This document shows, piece after piece, positions 26,980-35,250 of a stretch of DNA of 64,000 nucleotides; within the stretch, counting starts at the first letter, position 1, and each line of letters begins with the position of its first letter. Made by a program: the position numbers and the translations under genes. The notes under the pieces are model-generated. The model had not been told where the DNA came from. It saw only the letters and a list, made by a program, of their open reading frames with translations, and did not search any database. The DNA is from Candidatus Paracaedibacter symbiosus (lineage in GTDB: Bacteria; Pseudomonadota; Alphaproteobacteria; Paracaedibacterales; Paracaedibacteraceae). The DNA lies in assembly GCF_000757605.1 (NCBI RefSeq), contig NZ_JQAK01000001.1:1074669-1138668 (forward strand), written 5' to 3'.

Positions 26980-27712
26980 TTAGCTTTCCTGTCAATAGAC
27001 TGTATAAAAAATTGATACCTATAATAATGAAAACAATAACCGCCCAAACAACCATCCCATATCCCGCATATAAGGAGCTTTTTAAAGTATCAATACTTAA
27101 ATAAACAAAGAAGATACAGATAATAGCTTGAAAAAGGATTTTATAATCCTCAGCAGCAATTTTCGATATTAGCCCCCAAATACCTCCTAATAATAGACCA
27201 ACTAATCCTGATACTAAGAAGGCACTTAAAAGACCAGCACGGCTAAAAATACTGTATTGAAAAGGAACCACAGAAGCGCCCCCATCAGCAGCAAAATTGC
27301 CATTTAAGAATCTCCAAAGAAATTTACCTTCGTTGAAAGAATTTTTAAAGGGGAAAAAGTATGTCCAATCCAATCCAATAAACGGATGGAGGTCAGGGAA
27401 GATCTCAACATAATAAGCATTTGTAATTGAAGAGCGATTCACTAACGCTAAAATTGGATATAATTTCTTTAATAGTTCCCCGTCAAAATACATTCTCGTC
27501 TGTGCATGTTGTTTTTTTGATAGAGTTTTTGATTTTTCTAAAAGCCCCTTATTGTTTTGATAAATTTTATCTAAATCATTAATGCTGGTTTTTTCTTCTT
27601 CACTCCTATCAATTTTCTTTGGTACCTGATATTCAAATTTTATCTCTGGTGTTAAATATTTTGAGGGAAGAATTGTTAAAAGGGAAAACACTATCCCAGA
27701 AGAAGTAATCAA
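26954..27712 (-). CDS. wzy: Wzy-like polymerase, C-terminal part (frameshifted)
   Basis: A membrane protein with a long periplasmic loop (residues ~25-170, containing GLDWTYFFPFKNSFNEG and FAADGGASVVP) followed by hydrophobic helices, which is how O-antigen polymerases usually end. A T6 run on the coding strand (27711-27716 region) with one more T joins it directly to the preceding frame ending at 27709. It has no signal or start consistent with a free-standing gene. Its end overlaps the oxidoreductase start by 26 bases. Confidence 0.6.
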   Translation of the reverse strand: MITSSGIVFSLLTILPSKYLTPEIKFEYQVPKKIDRSEEEKTSINDLDKIYQNNKGLLEKSKTLSKKQHAQTRMYFDGELLKKLYPILALVNRSSITNAYYVEIFPDLHPFIGLDWTYFFPFKNSFNEGKFLWRFLNGNFAADGGASVVPFQYSIFSRAGLLSAFLVSGLVGLLLGGIWGLISKIAAEDYKILFQAIICIFFVYLSIDTLKSSLYAGYGMVVWAVIVFIIIGINFLYSLLTGKLNEANSTKS

Positions 27713-28362
27713 AAAATGTTTTTAAAACAGATAATCTTTCTTTCCTTTAAAAATTTAAAAGGAATAGAAAAATATAAATAATAAAGGGTATTTTTTTGTA
27801 ATGTTAATAAAGAAATTAGAAAAAGAAGCGATCCGATAAGAAACTTTCTTTTTTTATTTTCTTCTTGTAGGTACAGATAACCAGAAAAAACGGGGATAAA
27901 GGAGTAAAAAACAACCCAGAAAAACGGTGAAGTGGTAGCATTAAATAAGAGAAATCTAGCGGAGATATGGGTATTATAATTTGTAAAAGCATAAATTAAA
28001 TTATGTAATCCCACAATATTATTAAAACTATAAATAACATACATATAGGCTAAAAAAGTCAGAAAATATATAACAAGGTTATTAACTCTCTTTTCCAATG
28101 GAATTTTTTTTAATAGTTCCTCTAGCTTAGAAAGCTTACTAATAAATTTATTAGCAAAAAAGAAAAACATTGATAAAAGGAGAGGACAAAGAATAGATAA
28201 TCCAATCAATATATAACGTTTATGAGGGGAGTCAATAACTGGCCGCGCCACCCCGCACATATATTCATACATTGCTAAGTACTCTTGGTTATCAAAGATA
28301 AGAAAAAGGATGCCCAAGAGTGATAATATAAAGTAAGTAATTAGATATAAATAAATAGGCAT
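27709..28362 (-). CDS. wzy: Wzy-like polymerase, N-terminal part (frameshifted)
   Basis: Six or so hydrophobic helices from residue 1. The start MPIYLYLITYFILSLLG at 28362 is preferred because it lies one base after the stop of the upstream glycosyltransferase gene and has a GGAAAAG ribosome site; the earlier ATGs overlap that gene. The frame ends at a T6 run where one more base would continue it into 26954-27712, giving a protein near 470 residues, normal for Wzy. Polymerase assignment rests on topology and position between wzx and glycosyltransferases. Confidence 0.55.
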   Translation of the reverse strand: MPIYLYLITYFILSLLGILFLIFDNQEYLAMYEYMCGVARPVIDSPHKRYILIGLSILCPLLLSMFFFFANKFISKLSKLEELLKKIPLEKRVNNLVIYFLTFLAYMYVIYSFNNIVGLHNLIYAFTNYNTHISARFLLFNATTSPFFWVVFYSFIPVFSGYLYLQEENKKRKFLIGSLLFLISLLTLQKNTLYYLYFSIPFKFLKERKIICFKNIF

Positions 28363-28363
28363 A

Positions 28364-29983
28364 TTAAAGCTTTTCCAATATTTTTTTAACATGAATACCC
28401 CAAGTATAATGAGATATTGCATAGCTTCTTGTTTCTTCAAAATGAGACGATAAAGATCTATAGATTAGGGCCATTTCTAATATTTTCTCTTTTAAATGCT
28501 GTTTATTACTGGGTTCAAAGAGCATTATACCATCATAGTTTCTCTTAAGCTTTAAATCAGCTAAAATTTCGCCTTGTTGATCTAAATCAGAAGCGATAAT
28601 TGGCTTGGCCATAGCCATATACTCAAAAAGTTTTGTAGGAGAGCCAAAAAACTTTTTCCCATCCGGTTGCGAAGTATGAGGAGATAAAAATACATCTGAC
28701 ATTGCAAGATACGATATAGCATGATCTTGTTGAATCAACCCTGTTAACACGAGATATTTATTTAGGCCAGGTGTTTGAGAAAGTATTTCCTTAACAGCTG
28801 ACATCATCAAGCCATCACCAATTAGCAGGAATTTTAGATTATGTTGCTTGAGAAAACCTTCATTTTCTACATATAGGTCACGAATTGCTTCTACCAGAAA
28901 ATCCACGCCATGCCATTTTCCAAAAGTACCAATAAAAGTAAAGACTAAATCTTTTTCAGATAGGCTAATTGATTGTCTTAATTCCTGCAAATCATTCGCC
29001 ATAAACCGAGCAGAATCGTAATTTTCTGTATCTACACAATTAGGATACATTACAATTTTTTCAGGAGATATTCCATTCTGAATTAATTCTTCTCGTAAAG
29101 GCTCTGATATTGTTATAATTAAATCTGCACATCTTAAATTAGTGATTTCAATTTTTTGAGAAAAACGTTCAAAAATAAGGGGCTTCCCCCAATTCCTATA
29201 TATTCGAACTTCGGAACCATTGTATTCTAAGATAAAAGGAAGCTTATTTCTTCTTGAATATTTTAGAGCAGAAAGGCTGTTTAGACTTATTCTATTATAA
29301 ACAAATGAATATTTATCTGAATTATATTTTTTAAGTTGCTTGGTGTAAAAATAATCAAACAAACAAGCATTTGTTTCTTCCAGAAGCGAGGAATTTTTCA
29401 AAGGTATAATTGGCAGTTTCTGATTGCTCTTTATATATTCATCGAGCCCTCCGTAAGTAACGAGATAGTCATTTTTTTCTAAGCCACTTATTACTCCCTT
29501 AACATGTCCAACTGATCCCCCAGCATTAACAGAAATCCAAAAATTAGACTTCAAATAAAGAGCTTTTTTTGCAATTTTACCTATTTTTTTCTTCTCAAGA
29601 GGATAATAAAAAAAGCAGGTAATATAAGAGAAAAATAATAGAAAAGCTCCCCATAAAGTTAACAGACATGATTTCAATATAGGAATTAATGCTGTCAATT
29701 TGTTATAACTTTTTTTATTTCCCAACTCATCAATCAGGTCAGCCTTGAAAGAAGGGGAAAGCATAAAAACAAAAAGCATCACATTGGTAAAAATTTTTTC
29801 ATTTTGAGCATTGGCGTAAAGTAATACTCTTCCAGAAATGGAAAATATAAACTTCAAAACATCGGCAATTTTGTTCTTCGAAATTTCTTGAAGGGATATA
29901 ACATCTTTAACATTATATTGCTTCATTATTTCAACTTTTTCCATCATTGTTTTGCTATAAATGGTAAGGGCAATTGTATACAC
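28364..29983 (-). CDS. GT4 glycosyltransferase with N-terminal extension
   Basis: The last ~400 residues form a GT4/GT-B glycosyltransferase: FTFIGTFGKWHGVDFLVEAI in the donor domain and SPTKLFEYMAMAKPIIASDL as the E-x7-E region. The N-terminal ~130 residues are extra; they include a probable membrane helix (LTLWGAFLLFFSYITCFFYY) and no recognised domain. At 539 residues it is well above the usual ~400. Base composition is visibly more AT-rich than the flanking oxidoreductase genes. A start at 29926 (MKQYN) is possible. Confidence 0.78.
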   Translation of the reverse strand: MYTIALTIYSKTMMEKVEIMKQYNVKDVISLQEISKNKIADVLKFIFSISGRVLLYANAQNEKIFTNVMLFVFMLSPSFKADLIDELGNKKSYNKLTALIPILKSCLLTLWGAFLLFFSYITCFFYYPLEKKKIGKIAKKALYLKSNFWISVNAGGSVGHVKGVISGLEKNDYLVTYGGLDEYIKSNQKLPIIPLKNSSLLEETNACLFDYFYTKQLKKYNSDKYSFVYNRISLNSLSALKYSRRNKLPFILEYNGSEVRIYRNWGKPLIFERFSQKIEITNLRCADLIITISEPLREELIQNGISPEKIVMYPNCVDTENYDSARFMANDLQELRQSISLSEKDLVFTFIGTFGKWHGVDFLVEAIRDLYVENEGFLKQHNLKFLLIGDGLMMSAVKEILSQTPGLNKYLVLTGLIQQDHAISYLAMSDVFLSPHTSQPDGKKFFGSPTKLFEYMAMAKPIIASDLDQQGEILADLKLKRNYDGIMLFEPSNKQHLKEKILEMALIYRSLSSHFEETRSYAISHYTWGIHVKKILEKL

Positions 29984-29992
29984 GATAACCTC

Positions 29993-30694
29993 TTAACTCC
30001 TTTTAATGTGCTTAGACCCTGGGGGGGATATATTCCTAAAAAATTCTTTAAGTAAGAAGGCCCCATACATAATAGACCATACAGAAATGGTATAAAAAAA
30101 TAACTTAATAAGCCCCACAATTCCCAATGGACCAGAAGAATATTGTGTTAATAATACAAGGTATATTAAGCTAAAAGCTGGTGCTATTATCGAAATAAGG
30201 GGCATTTTAAGAGCGGTGATAAAAGGGGCAATACTTGATAAAAAAACCATACCATAACAAATGGGGATCATTTTTTTAAAATAAACGCCACAAATACGGT
30301 TTTTTTCCCCATAGAGTAGAGCAAATACATCCTCCATCCATAAGTAAAACGTTAAGACGCCTATACTTAAAATGAGGAGATTAATAAAGACAAGTTTGAA
30401 TGTACCTTCTAAGGTTGCTTTATTGCTTTCTTGAGCGATAAATTCAGGCGTAAAGATCAGAGAAATAGACGAAAAAATAACGGTTACATAACTAATATGA
30501 GAAAAAGATAAAATAAATTGACCTAAATCCTTTTGAGTTATTATCAGAATTTTTTCTTGGTTTTTAGCAAAATAAATAGCATACCAAAAAATGAGGGATG
30601 CTAGGGTACATGATAGGTAAGATTTTAAGGAAACAGCTAGGTTTTTTACTAAAAAGTCTAGTGAGCCTCGCCTGTATTTGAAATCTATCTTTCC
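29993..30694 (-). CDS. wzx: Wzx-like flippase, C-terminal part (frameshifted)
   Basis: The frame is open from about 30694, though the first ATG is only at 30337. Its translation is strongly hydrophobic, with helices such as LASLIFWYAIYF and YVTVIFSSISLIF, and continues the transporter fold of the preceding frame. One extra base in the T6 run (coding strand, about 30695-30700) joins it to the N-terminal part; together they give about 412 residues, normal for a polysaccharide flippase of the MOP superfamily. It ends at 29993, ten bases before the glycosyltransferase start. Confidence 0.65.
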   Translation of the reverse strand, partial: GKIDFKYRRGSLDFLVKNLAVSLKSYLSCTLASLIFWYAIYFAKNQEKILIITQKDLGQFILSFSHISYVTVIFSSISLIFTPEFIAQESNKATLEGTFKLVFINLLILSIGVLTFYLWMEDVFALLYGEKNRICGVYFKKMIPICYGMVFLSSIAPFITALKMPLISIIAPAFSLIYLVLLTQYSSGPLGIVGLIKLFFYTISVWSIMYGAFLLKEFFRNISPPGSKHIKRS

Positions 30695-31230
30695 AAAAAA
30701 GAAATGATTACTGCATAAAACAAAAAATTTACAGGAATATAAATTATATATACCGATAGCAAATCAGAGCTTATACCTTGGCTGAGAAACAGTACCAAAC
30801 ATAAAATTAAATTTTTAATAATTTCTAGAGTATTAAATAATCTTGTTTTACCAATAGCAGTGTAAGCACTTGTAAAAAATATAGAAAATAAAGAAAAAAT
30901 AATTGAAAAAGTGGTAAATATACTCACAATAGATAAAACTGAGAAAACTCCCATCCATATAATATAAAAAATTATAGCTGTTAACGTCAAATAAATGGAT
31001 AAATTCAGATAATCTTCTACTTTATCTCGACCTTTTCCCAAGATGAGAAGCGCTGAAGTATGAAGCCCGAAATTAAAAATTTGTGCCACTAAAGTAGCAT
31101 CGTTAGTAATAATACCAAACGTGCCTCTTTCCTCAATAGATAGTAGACGGGTAATAAAAACGGCGATACCAAAATTGAATAAAATGCTAACTATTCTAAG
31201 TAATGAATCTTTATAAGCTCTGATAAACAT
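30685..31230 (-). CDS. wzx: Wzx-like flippase, N-terminal part (frameshifted)
   Basis: Begins MFIRAYKDSLLRIVSILFNFG, then AVFITRLLSIEERGTFGII, the usual N-terminus of Wzx lipid-linked oligosaccharide flippases. The start at 31230 is chosen over 31281 because the latter overlaps the heparinase-like gene's coding end. The frame stops at a T6 run; with one more base it continues to 29993. Wzx moves undecaprenyl-PP-linked repeat units across the inner membrane, consistent with its place in the cluster. Confidence 0.65.
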   Translation of the reverse strand: MFIRAYKDSLLRIVSILFNFGIAVFITRLLSIEERGTFGIITNDATLVAQIFNFGLHTSALLILGKGRDKVEDYLNLSIYLTLTAIIFYIIWMGVFSVLSIVSIFTTFSIIFSLFSIFFTSAYTAIGKTRLFNTLEIIKNLILCLVLFLSQGISSDLLSVYIIYIPVNFLFYAVIISFLER

Positions 31231-31237
31231 ATAATTT

Positions 31238-33232
31238 CTACTCTGGAGTAATATACAAGGTAAAACTCTGGTGAGAGTCAACTTTGAAAATAAGAGTTTG
31301 CCTTTTTACTCTTACTCCATAACTTTTTGACACCCAAGAGTCTTTAATTTCAAAAATTTCCTGAGAGTTTTTAAACAATAAATGGTAAAACTTATTGTTT
31401 TTTTTCACCCTTATCTTATTGTTTTCTTGAATTATTATTACATTTTCATCCAAATGGAAAGGGATAAATACAGAACATAATTGGGGGGAGTCAAAACTGT
31501 CTTCAATTTTCAAAGTAGAAGTCGTTTTTTCTAAACTAATTTCTCGTCTCACTGTTAAGGATGGCTCTAATTTTTTATAGCCAAAATGCTCACCCTTAAA
31601 AATAAGATGATTTTCTGTTTCCTGCCATAAAAGGCACTCTGGCTTGGCCTCATCCACTAAAGACCATATTAACTTTGTTCCCGGCATTGTATTAATTTCT
31701 TTGCCTGGAATATAGGGGGTATTATGCGCCGCTGTTGAACGAAAATAATTTCGTGCTTGATAGTCTGCTGTATAAATATAGGCGCCTGAATCGGTAATTA
31801 GTTTTTCCCCCTTTAATACCGCTTCAAACGAGAGGGCGTCATTATGACTATGCCCTCCTCTACCTCCCAAGCCAAGCGATGCACAGTTAATAAAAATATG
31901 ATTATCCTGATGACGCATAATATAATAGCCGGCGGTCGGATAACTCTTTGATCTTAACATTTCGTTAGAAACGGTTTTGAAATTTAATTGCTCACGCGGT
32001 AACAAATTCCAAAAAATTTCAGTTCTATCAGGACTATGGTTGCCAGATAGGGCAGAAAGATTAAGTCCGTAGGTATTTAGATCGGTAAGATATCGATGAT
32101 CATTAAGATCTTGACAGCCAAAAGGTAAAATACGACCATCATCATTATCTCCGACCAGCGGGCAAGACCCGTCAGGTTGCGAATAATGTGCCGCAAAATC
32201 TGCCGCTTTTATTAAAGCCTCTTTATAAAAATGGGGAATTTTTACCCCATTTAAAGACGCATATCGAGCACTAAAATAAAATATTTCAAACACAAGCCGA
32301 TGATAGGGAATCGATCCCTCATAATCTACGCCATCCGCATATATCTGCTTTTTTATTTCTTCCGTTAAAATAGACCAGCCAAGACCCATCCACTTTTGTG
32401 CACTTTTATGCTCAAGACCAAAGAAAATTCCCGCAAATACTAAGCCCATCGCATCAGCAATATAGTGATTGCCATTAATATCAGACTTTTCTAAATGCCG
32501 TACTGTAAAATTGGCGTGAAAATAGATGTTCCTTATAAAGTTTTGTTGAAAATTCTTATCTTGCCAAGCAGTAGACTTTTTAAAAACATGAAAAAACCAC
32601 GAAAAAACCACAATTCGGATTCCTACTTCCATGGTACATGCCCAATTGACGCCTTTTGTAAACGGGTTCTTTTTTATCCAGTCTTCAATAAGGTCTTTTG
32701 ATTTTTGGGCATATTTTTCATCGCCAGTTAACATATAAGCTTGGCCTAAAGGAAGCATCCATTGCATCCTGGAAATTTCCCATGGGATTTTTACATCACT
32801 TGGCTGCTCAAAATTAACGTAATCAATCCCTCTAAAATACGACTTGGGCCAAGTTTTCCCTGTTTTATAATCTTTGCCCCAATCGATATCATCTCCTAAA
32901 AAAGCATCTTTCAACCCCAAAAGCGTCACTTGATGGTTCAAAGCTTTATTGGCATTTTGAAAAATAGTAGTGGCCAAAGCTCCAGTGGCAGATTCAAACT
33001 CTTTAAGTTCGACGCGCGTCGTGAGCGTACAAAATTCTTTTTGCGATAATTTTTGCCATAAGTCCTGTATATCACCGGTTCCAAATTGCCTGAAGATTTT
33101 CTTATTGGAGATGATAGAGGGTAGTAATGGCTCCCAAAATCGCGCCAACTCTGCTTTTGCTTCATATAAGAGGCGCCATAAAATATAATGAAGCGGTTTT
33201 TTTAGAATCCGCCTTATACGCTCTATAAACAT
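31238..33232 (-). CDS. Heparinase II/III-like polysaccharide lyase (copy 2)
   Basis: A 664-residue member of the heparinase II/III-like superfamily. The toroid domain includes SDINGNHYIADAMGLVFAG and EGSIPYHRLV; the C-terminal sandwich has GGRGGHSHNDALSFEA with the catalytic His and STAAHNTPYIPG. Similar genes lie in alginate-type and O-antigen clusters, where the lyase may trim or degrade mis-exported polymer. It abuts asnB (shared base at 33232). It is a distant paralogue of the gene at 23171-24859. Confidence 0.85.
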   Translation of the reverse strand: MFIERIRRILKKPLHYILWRLLYEAKAELARFWEPLLPSIISNKKIFRQFGTGDIQDLWQKLSQKEFCTLTTRVELKEFESATGALATTIFQNANKALNHQVTLLGLKDAFLGDDIDWGKDYKTGKTWPKSYFRGIDYVNFEQPSDVKIPWEISRMQWMLPLGQAYMLTGDEKYAQKSKDLIEDWIKKNPFTKGVNWACTMEVGIRIVVFSWFFHVFKKSTAWQDKNFQQNFIRNIYFHANFTVRHLEKSDINGNHYIADAMGLVFAGIFFGLEHKSAQKWMGLGWSILTEEIKKQIYADGVDYEGSIPYHRLVFEIFYFSARYASLNGVKIPHFYKEALIKAADFAAHYSQPDGSCPLVGDNDDGRILPFGCQDLNDHRYLTDLNTYGLNLSALSGNHSPDRTEIFWNLLPREQLNFKTVSNEMLRSKSYPTAGYYIMRHQDNHIFINCASLGLGGRGGHSHNDALSFEAVLKGEKLITDSGAYIYTADYQARNYFRSTAAHNTPYIPGKEINTMPGTKLIWSLVDEAKPECLLWQETENHLIFKGEHFGYKKLEPSLTVRREISLEKTTSTLKIEDSFDSPQLCSVFIPFHLDENVIIIQENNKIRVKKNNKFYHLLFKNSQEIFEIKDSWVSKSYGVRVKRQTLIFKVDSHQSFTLYITPE

Positions 33233-35247
33233 TAACTATTCTTTCCTTCAATCCAATAGTCATACCAGGAAGTAAGATTAAAAATTGTCCAGATATATAA
33301 GGAATTATCTCGCCGTTGCGAGCGATGGTGGGCAAAAAGATTTTTAATATAATCTTTATTAAAGAATCCCCGCTGGAGTAAAGGTGATTGCATAATGGCA
33401 TCTTCAACAGTTTTGCCGAAAGATTCATTGAGCCACTGGCTCATAGGAGCCCCAAAGCCCATTTTTTTACGGTAAATAATATTATCGGGAATAATTCCTT
33501 CCACCGCTTTTTTGAGAATATATTTGGGCACATTATTTTTAACCTTATATTCCATAGGAATATTGTAGGAAAATTCAACGAGCTTATGATCAAGAAAGGG
33601 AACGCGCGCCTCCAATGATTGAGACATTGTAATTTTGTCTACCCGCATGAGAAGAAGTTCTGGCAATCTTAACTGGAACTCATTATAAATCATGCGCGAA
33701 AGAATATCGTGATTAGGTCTTTTTTGCTGTAAGGCATCCTTAAACGACTTAATAACCGAAAAAGTATCTAATTGCGAAATTTTACCAAGCCCCAGAGAAT
33801 CTAGCTTAGTATTATGCCCCGCCTCAATAAAAGGTTGAAAGGCATCTTTGTTAACAAGCTGTTTTTTGAGTGTATCCCAAAAGACCGTTGCCCCGCTCCA
33901 AAAATGCTCCCGATCATTATAAGCCCGGCTAATGATGTCAGCATACACTTCTAATTTAGGATGAATCCCAGAAGCCGCTATAGCCGTTTTAGAAAGAGCG
34001 CCCTGAACAAATTTGGGCAACCTTCTAAAAGAAGTCCAATATTTTTTGTAAAGATCCAAGTATCCCATATAAGAAGCGTAACCAGAAAACTGCTCATCTG
34101 AGCCTTCACCTACCTGGATCACCGTCATGCCAGAATCTTTGGCAAGTTTTGAGACAAAGTAAAGCGGAATACAAACCCAATCAGCTAGAGGTTCATCTTG
34201 AGAATGAACCAAATTTTGCAAATAAGATTCCATATCTTTACGATCGATCAGAATTTCATGGTGGTCAGTTTTAAACTCTTTGGCAATCTGCTTTGCATAA
34301 TCAAGTTCATTTAAATGCTTATAATCTTTAAATCCAACAGTAAATGTCCTTACAGGCGCTGAAGAATATCGACTCATCAAGGCGGCATTAACCGAAGAAT
34401 CGATCCCCCCTGATAAAAAGACACCCATCGGCACATCAGCCATCATTCGGTCCTCAACGGACTTAATAAGCCGCGATCTTATTTCGTTAATAAGGTACGA
34501 CTCACCTTCTGTTTCTAAGCGAGATTGGAATTCACTCATGTCTACGGAGGTTGTTGAGGTTACGTTCCAATAACGATGAGTGTTAAAATTCCCATGATTG
34601 TCCATCTCAATATAATGACCCGCTGGTAACTTATAGATCCCTTCAAACATTGTCATCGGGGCAGGCGTAGTCAAAAATGATAAATAATGATACATAGCGA
34701 CTGGGTTTACATCACGCGGCATCTGTGGATGCTTTAATAATGCTTTAATTTCAGAAGCAAAAACTAAGCCTGGTCCAACAAAGGAGAAATACAGGGGTTT
34801 TACCCCCATACGATCGCGCAAAGCATATAATTTTTGAGTACGGCCACACCAAATAGCAAAGGCATAGTCACCTTCAATACGATGCGCAAGTCCTTCGATA
34901 CCCCATTCTTCAAAGCCATGCACCAACACTTCTGTATCTGAGTGATCGGTCCTAAAGGTATGACCTTTAGATTTTAACTCTTCGCGTAAAGATAAATGAT
35001 TATATATCTCACCATTAAAAGTAACCCAAATCATGCCATCTTCGTTGCACATGGGCTGATCAGCTGTTGTGTTTAAGTCAATAATAGATAAGCGACGATG
35101 CCCTAAAAGAACACGCGCGCAAGGTGATCTCCAACTTCCACCTCCATCGGGGCCCCGATGGAACATTTCATCACGCATTTTGTGAAATTGATCATCTGTT
35201 AAAGAAATCTCACTATTAGGGCTATAGATTCCGACAATACCACACAT
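33232..35247 (-). CDS. asnB: Asparagine synthase (glutamine-hydrolysing) family protein
   Basis: The N-terminal glutaminase domain starts MCGIVGIYSP with catalytic Cys2, and the C-terminal synthetase domain has the ATP-binding P-loop FLSGGIDSSVNAAL. At 671 residues it is the long form often found in surface-polysaccharide clusters, where it is thought to amidate a uronic acid. This fits the neighbouring wecB-wecC pair, which would make UDP-ManNAcA. It could alternatively supply free asparagine. Confidence 0.9.
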   Translation of the reverse strand: MCGIVGIYSPNSEISLTDDQFHKMRDEMFHRGPDGGGSWRSPCARVLLGHRRLSIIDLNTTADQPMCNEDGMIWVTFNGEIYNHLSLREELKSKGHTFRTDHSDTEVLVHGFEEWGIEGLAHRIEGDYAFAIWCGRTQKLYALRDRMGVKPLYFSFVGPGLVFASEIKALLKHPQMPRDVNPVAMYHYLSFLTTPAPMTMFEGIYKLPAGHYIEMDNHGNFNTHRYWNVTSTTSVDMSEFQSRLETEGESYLINEIRSRLIKSVEDRMMADVPMGVFLSGGIDSSVNAALMSRYSSAPVRTFTVGFKDYKHLNELDYAKQIAKEFKTDHHEILIDRKDMESYLQNLVHSQDEPLADWVCIPLYFVSKLAKDSGMTVIQVGEGSDEQFSGYASYMGYLDLYKKYWTSFRRLPKFVQGALSKTAIAASGIHPKLEVYADIISRAYNDREHFWSGATVFWDTLKKQLVNKDAFQPFIEAGHNTKLDSLGLGKISQLDTFSVIKSFKDALQQKRPNHDILSRMIYNEFQLRLPELLLMRVDKITMSQSLEARVPFLDHKLVEFSYNIPMEYKVKNNVPKYILKKAVEGIIPDNIIYRKKMGFGAPMSQWLNESFGKTVEDAIMQSPLLQRGFFNKDYIKNLFAHHRSQRRDNSLYIWTIFNLTSWYDYWIEGKNS

Positions 35248-35250
35248 CGT

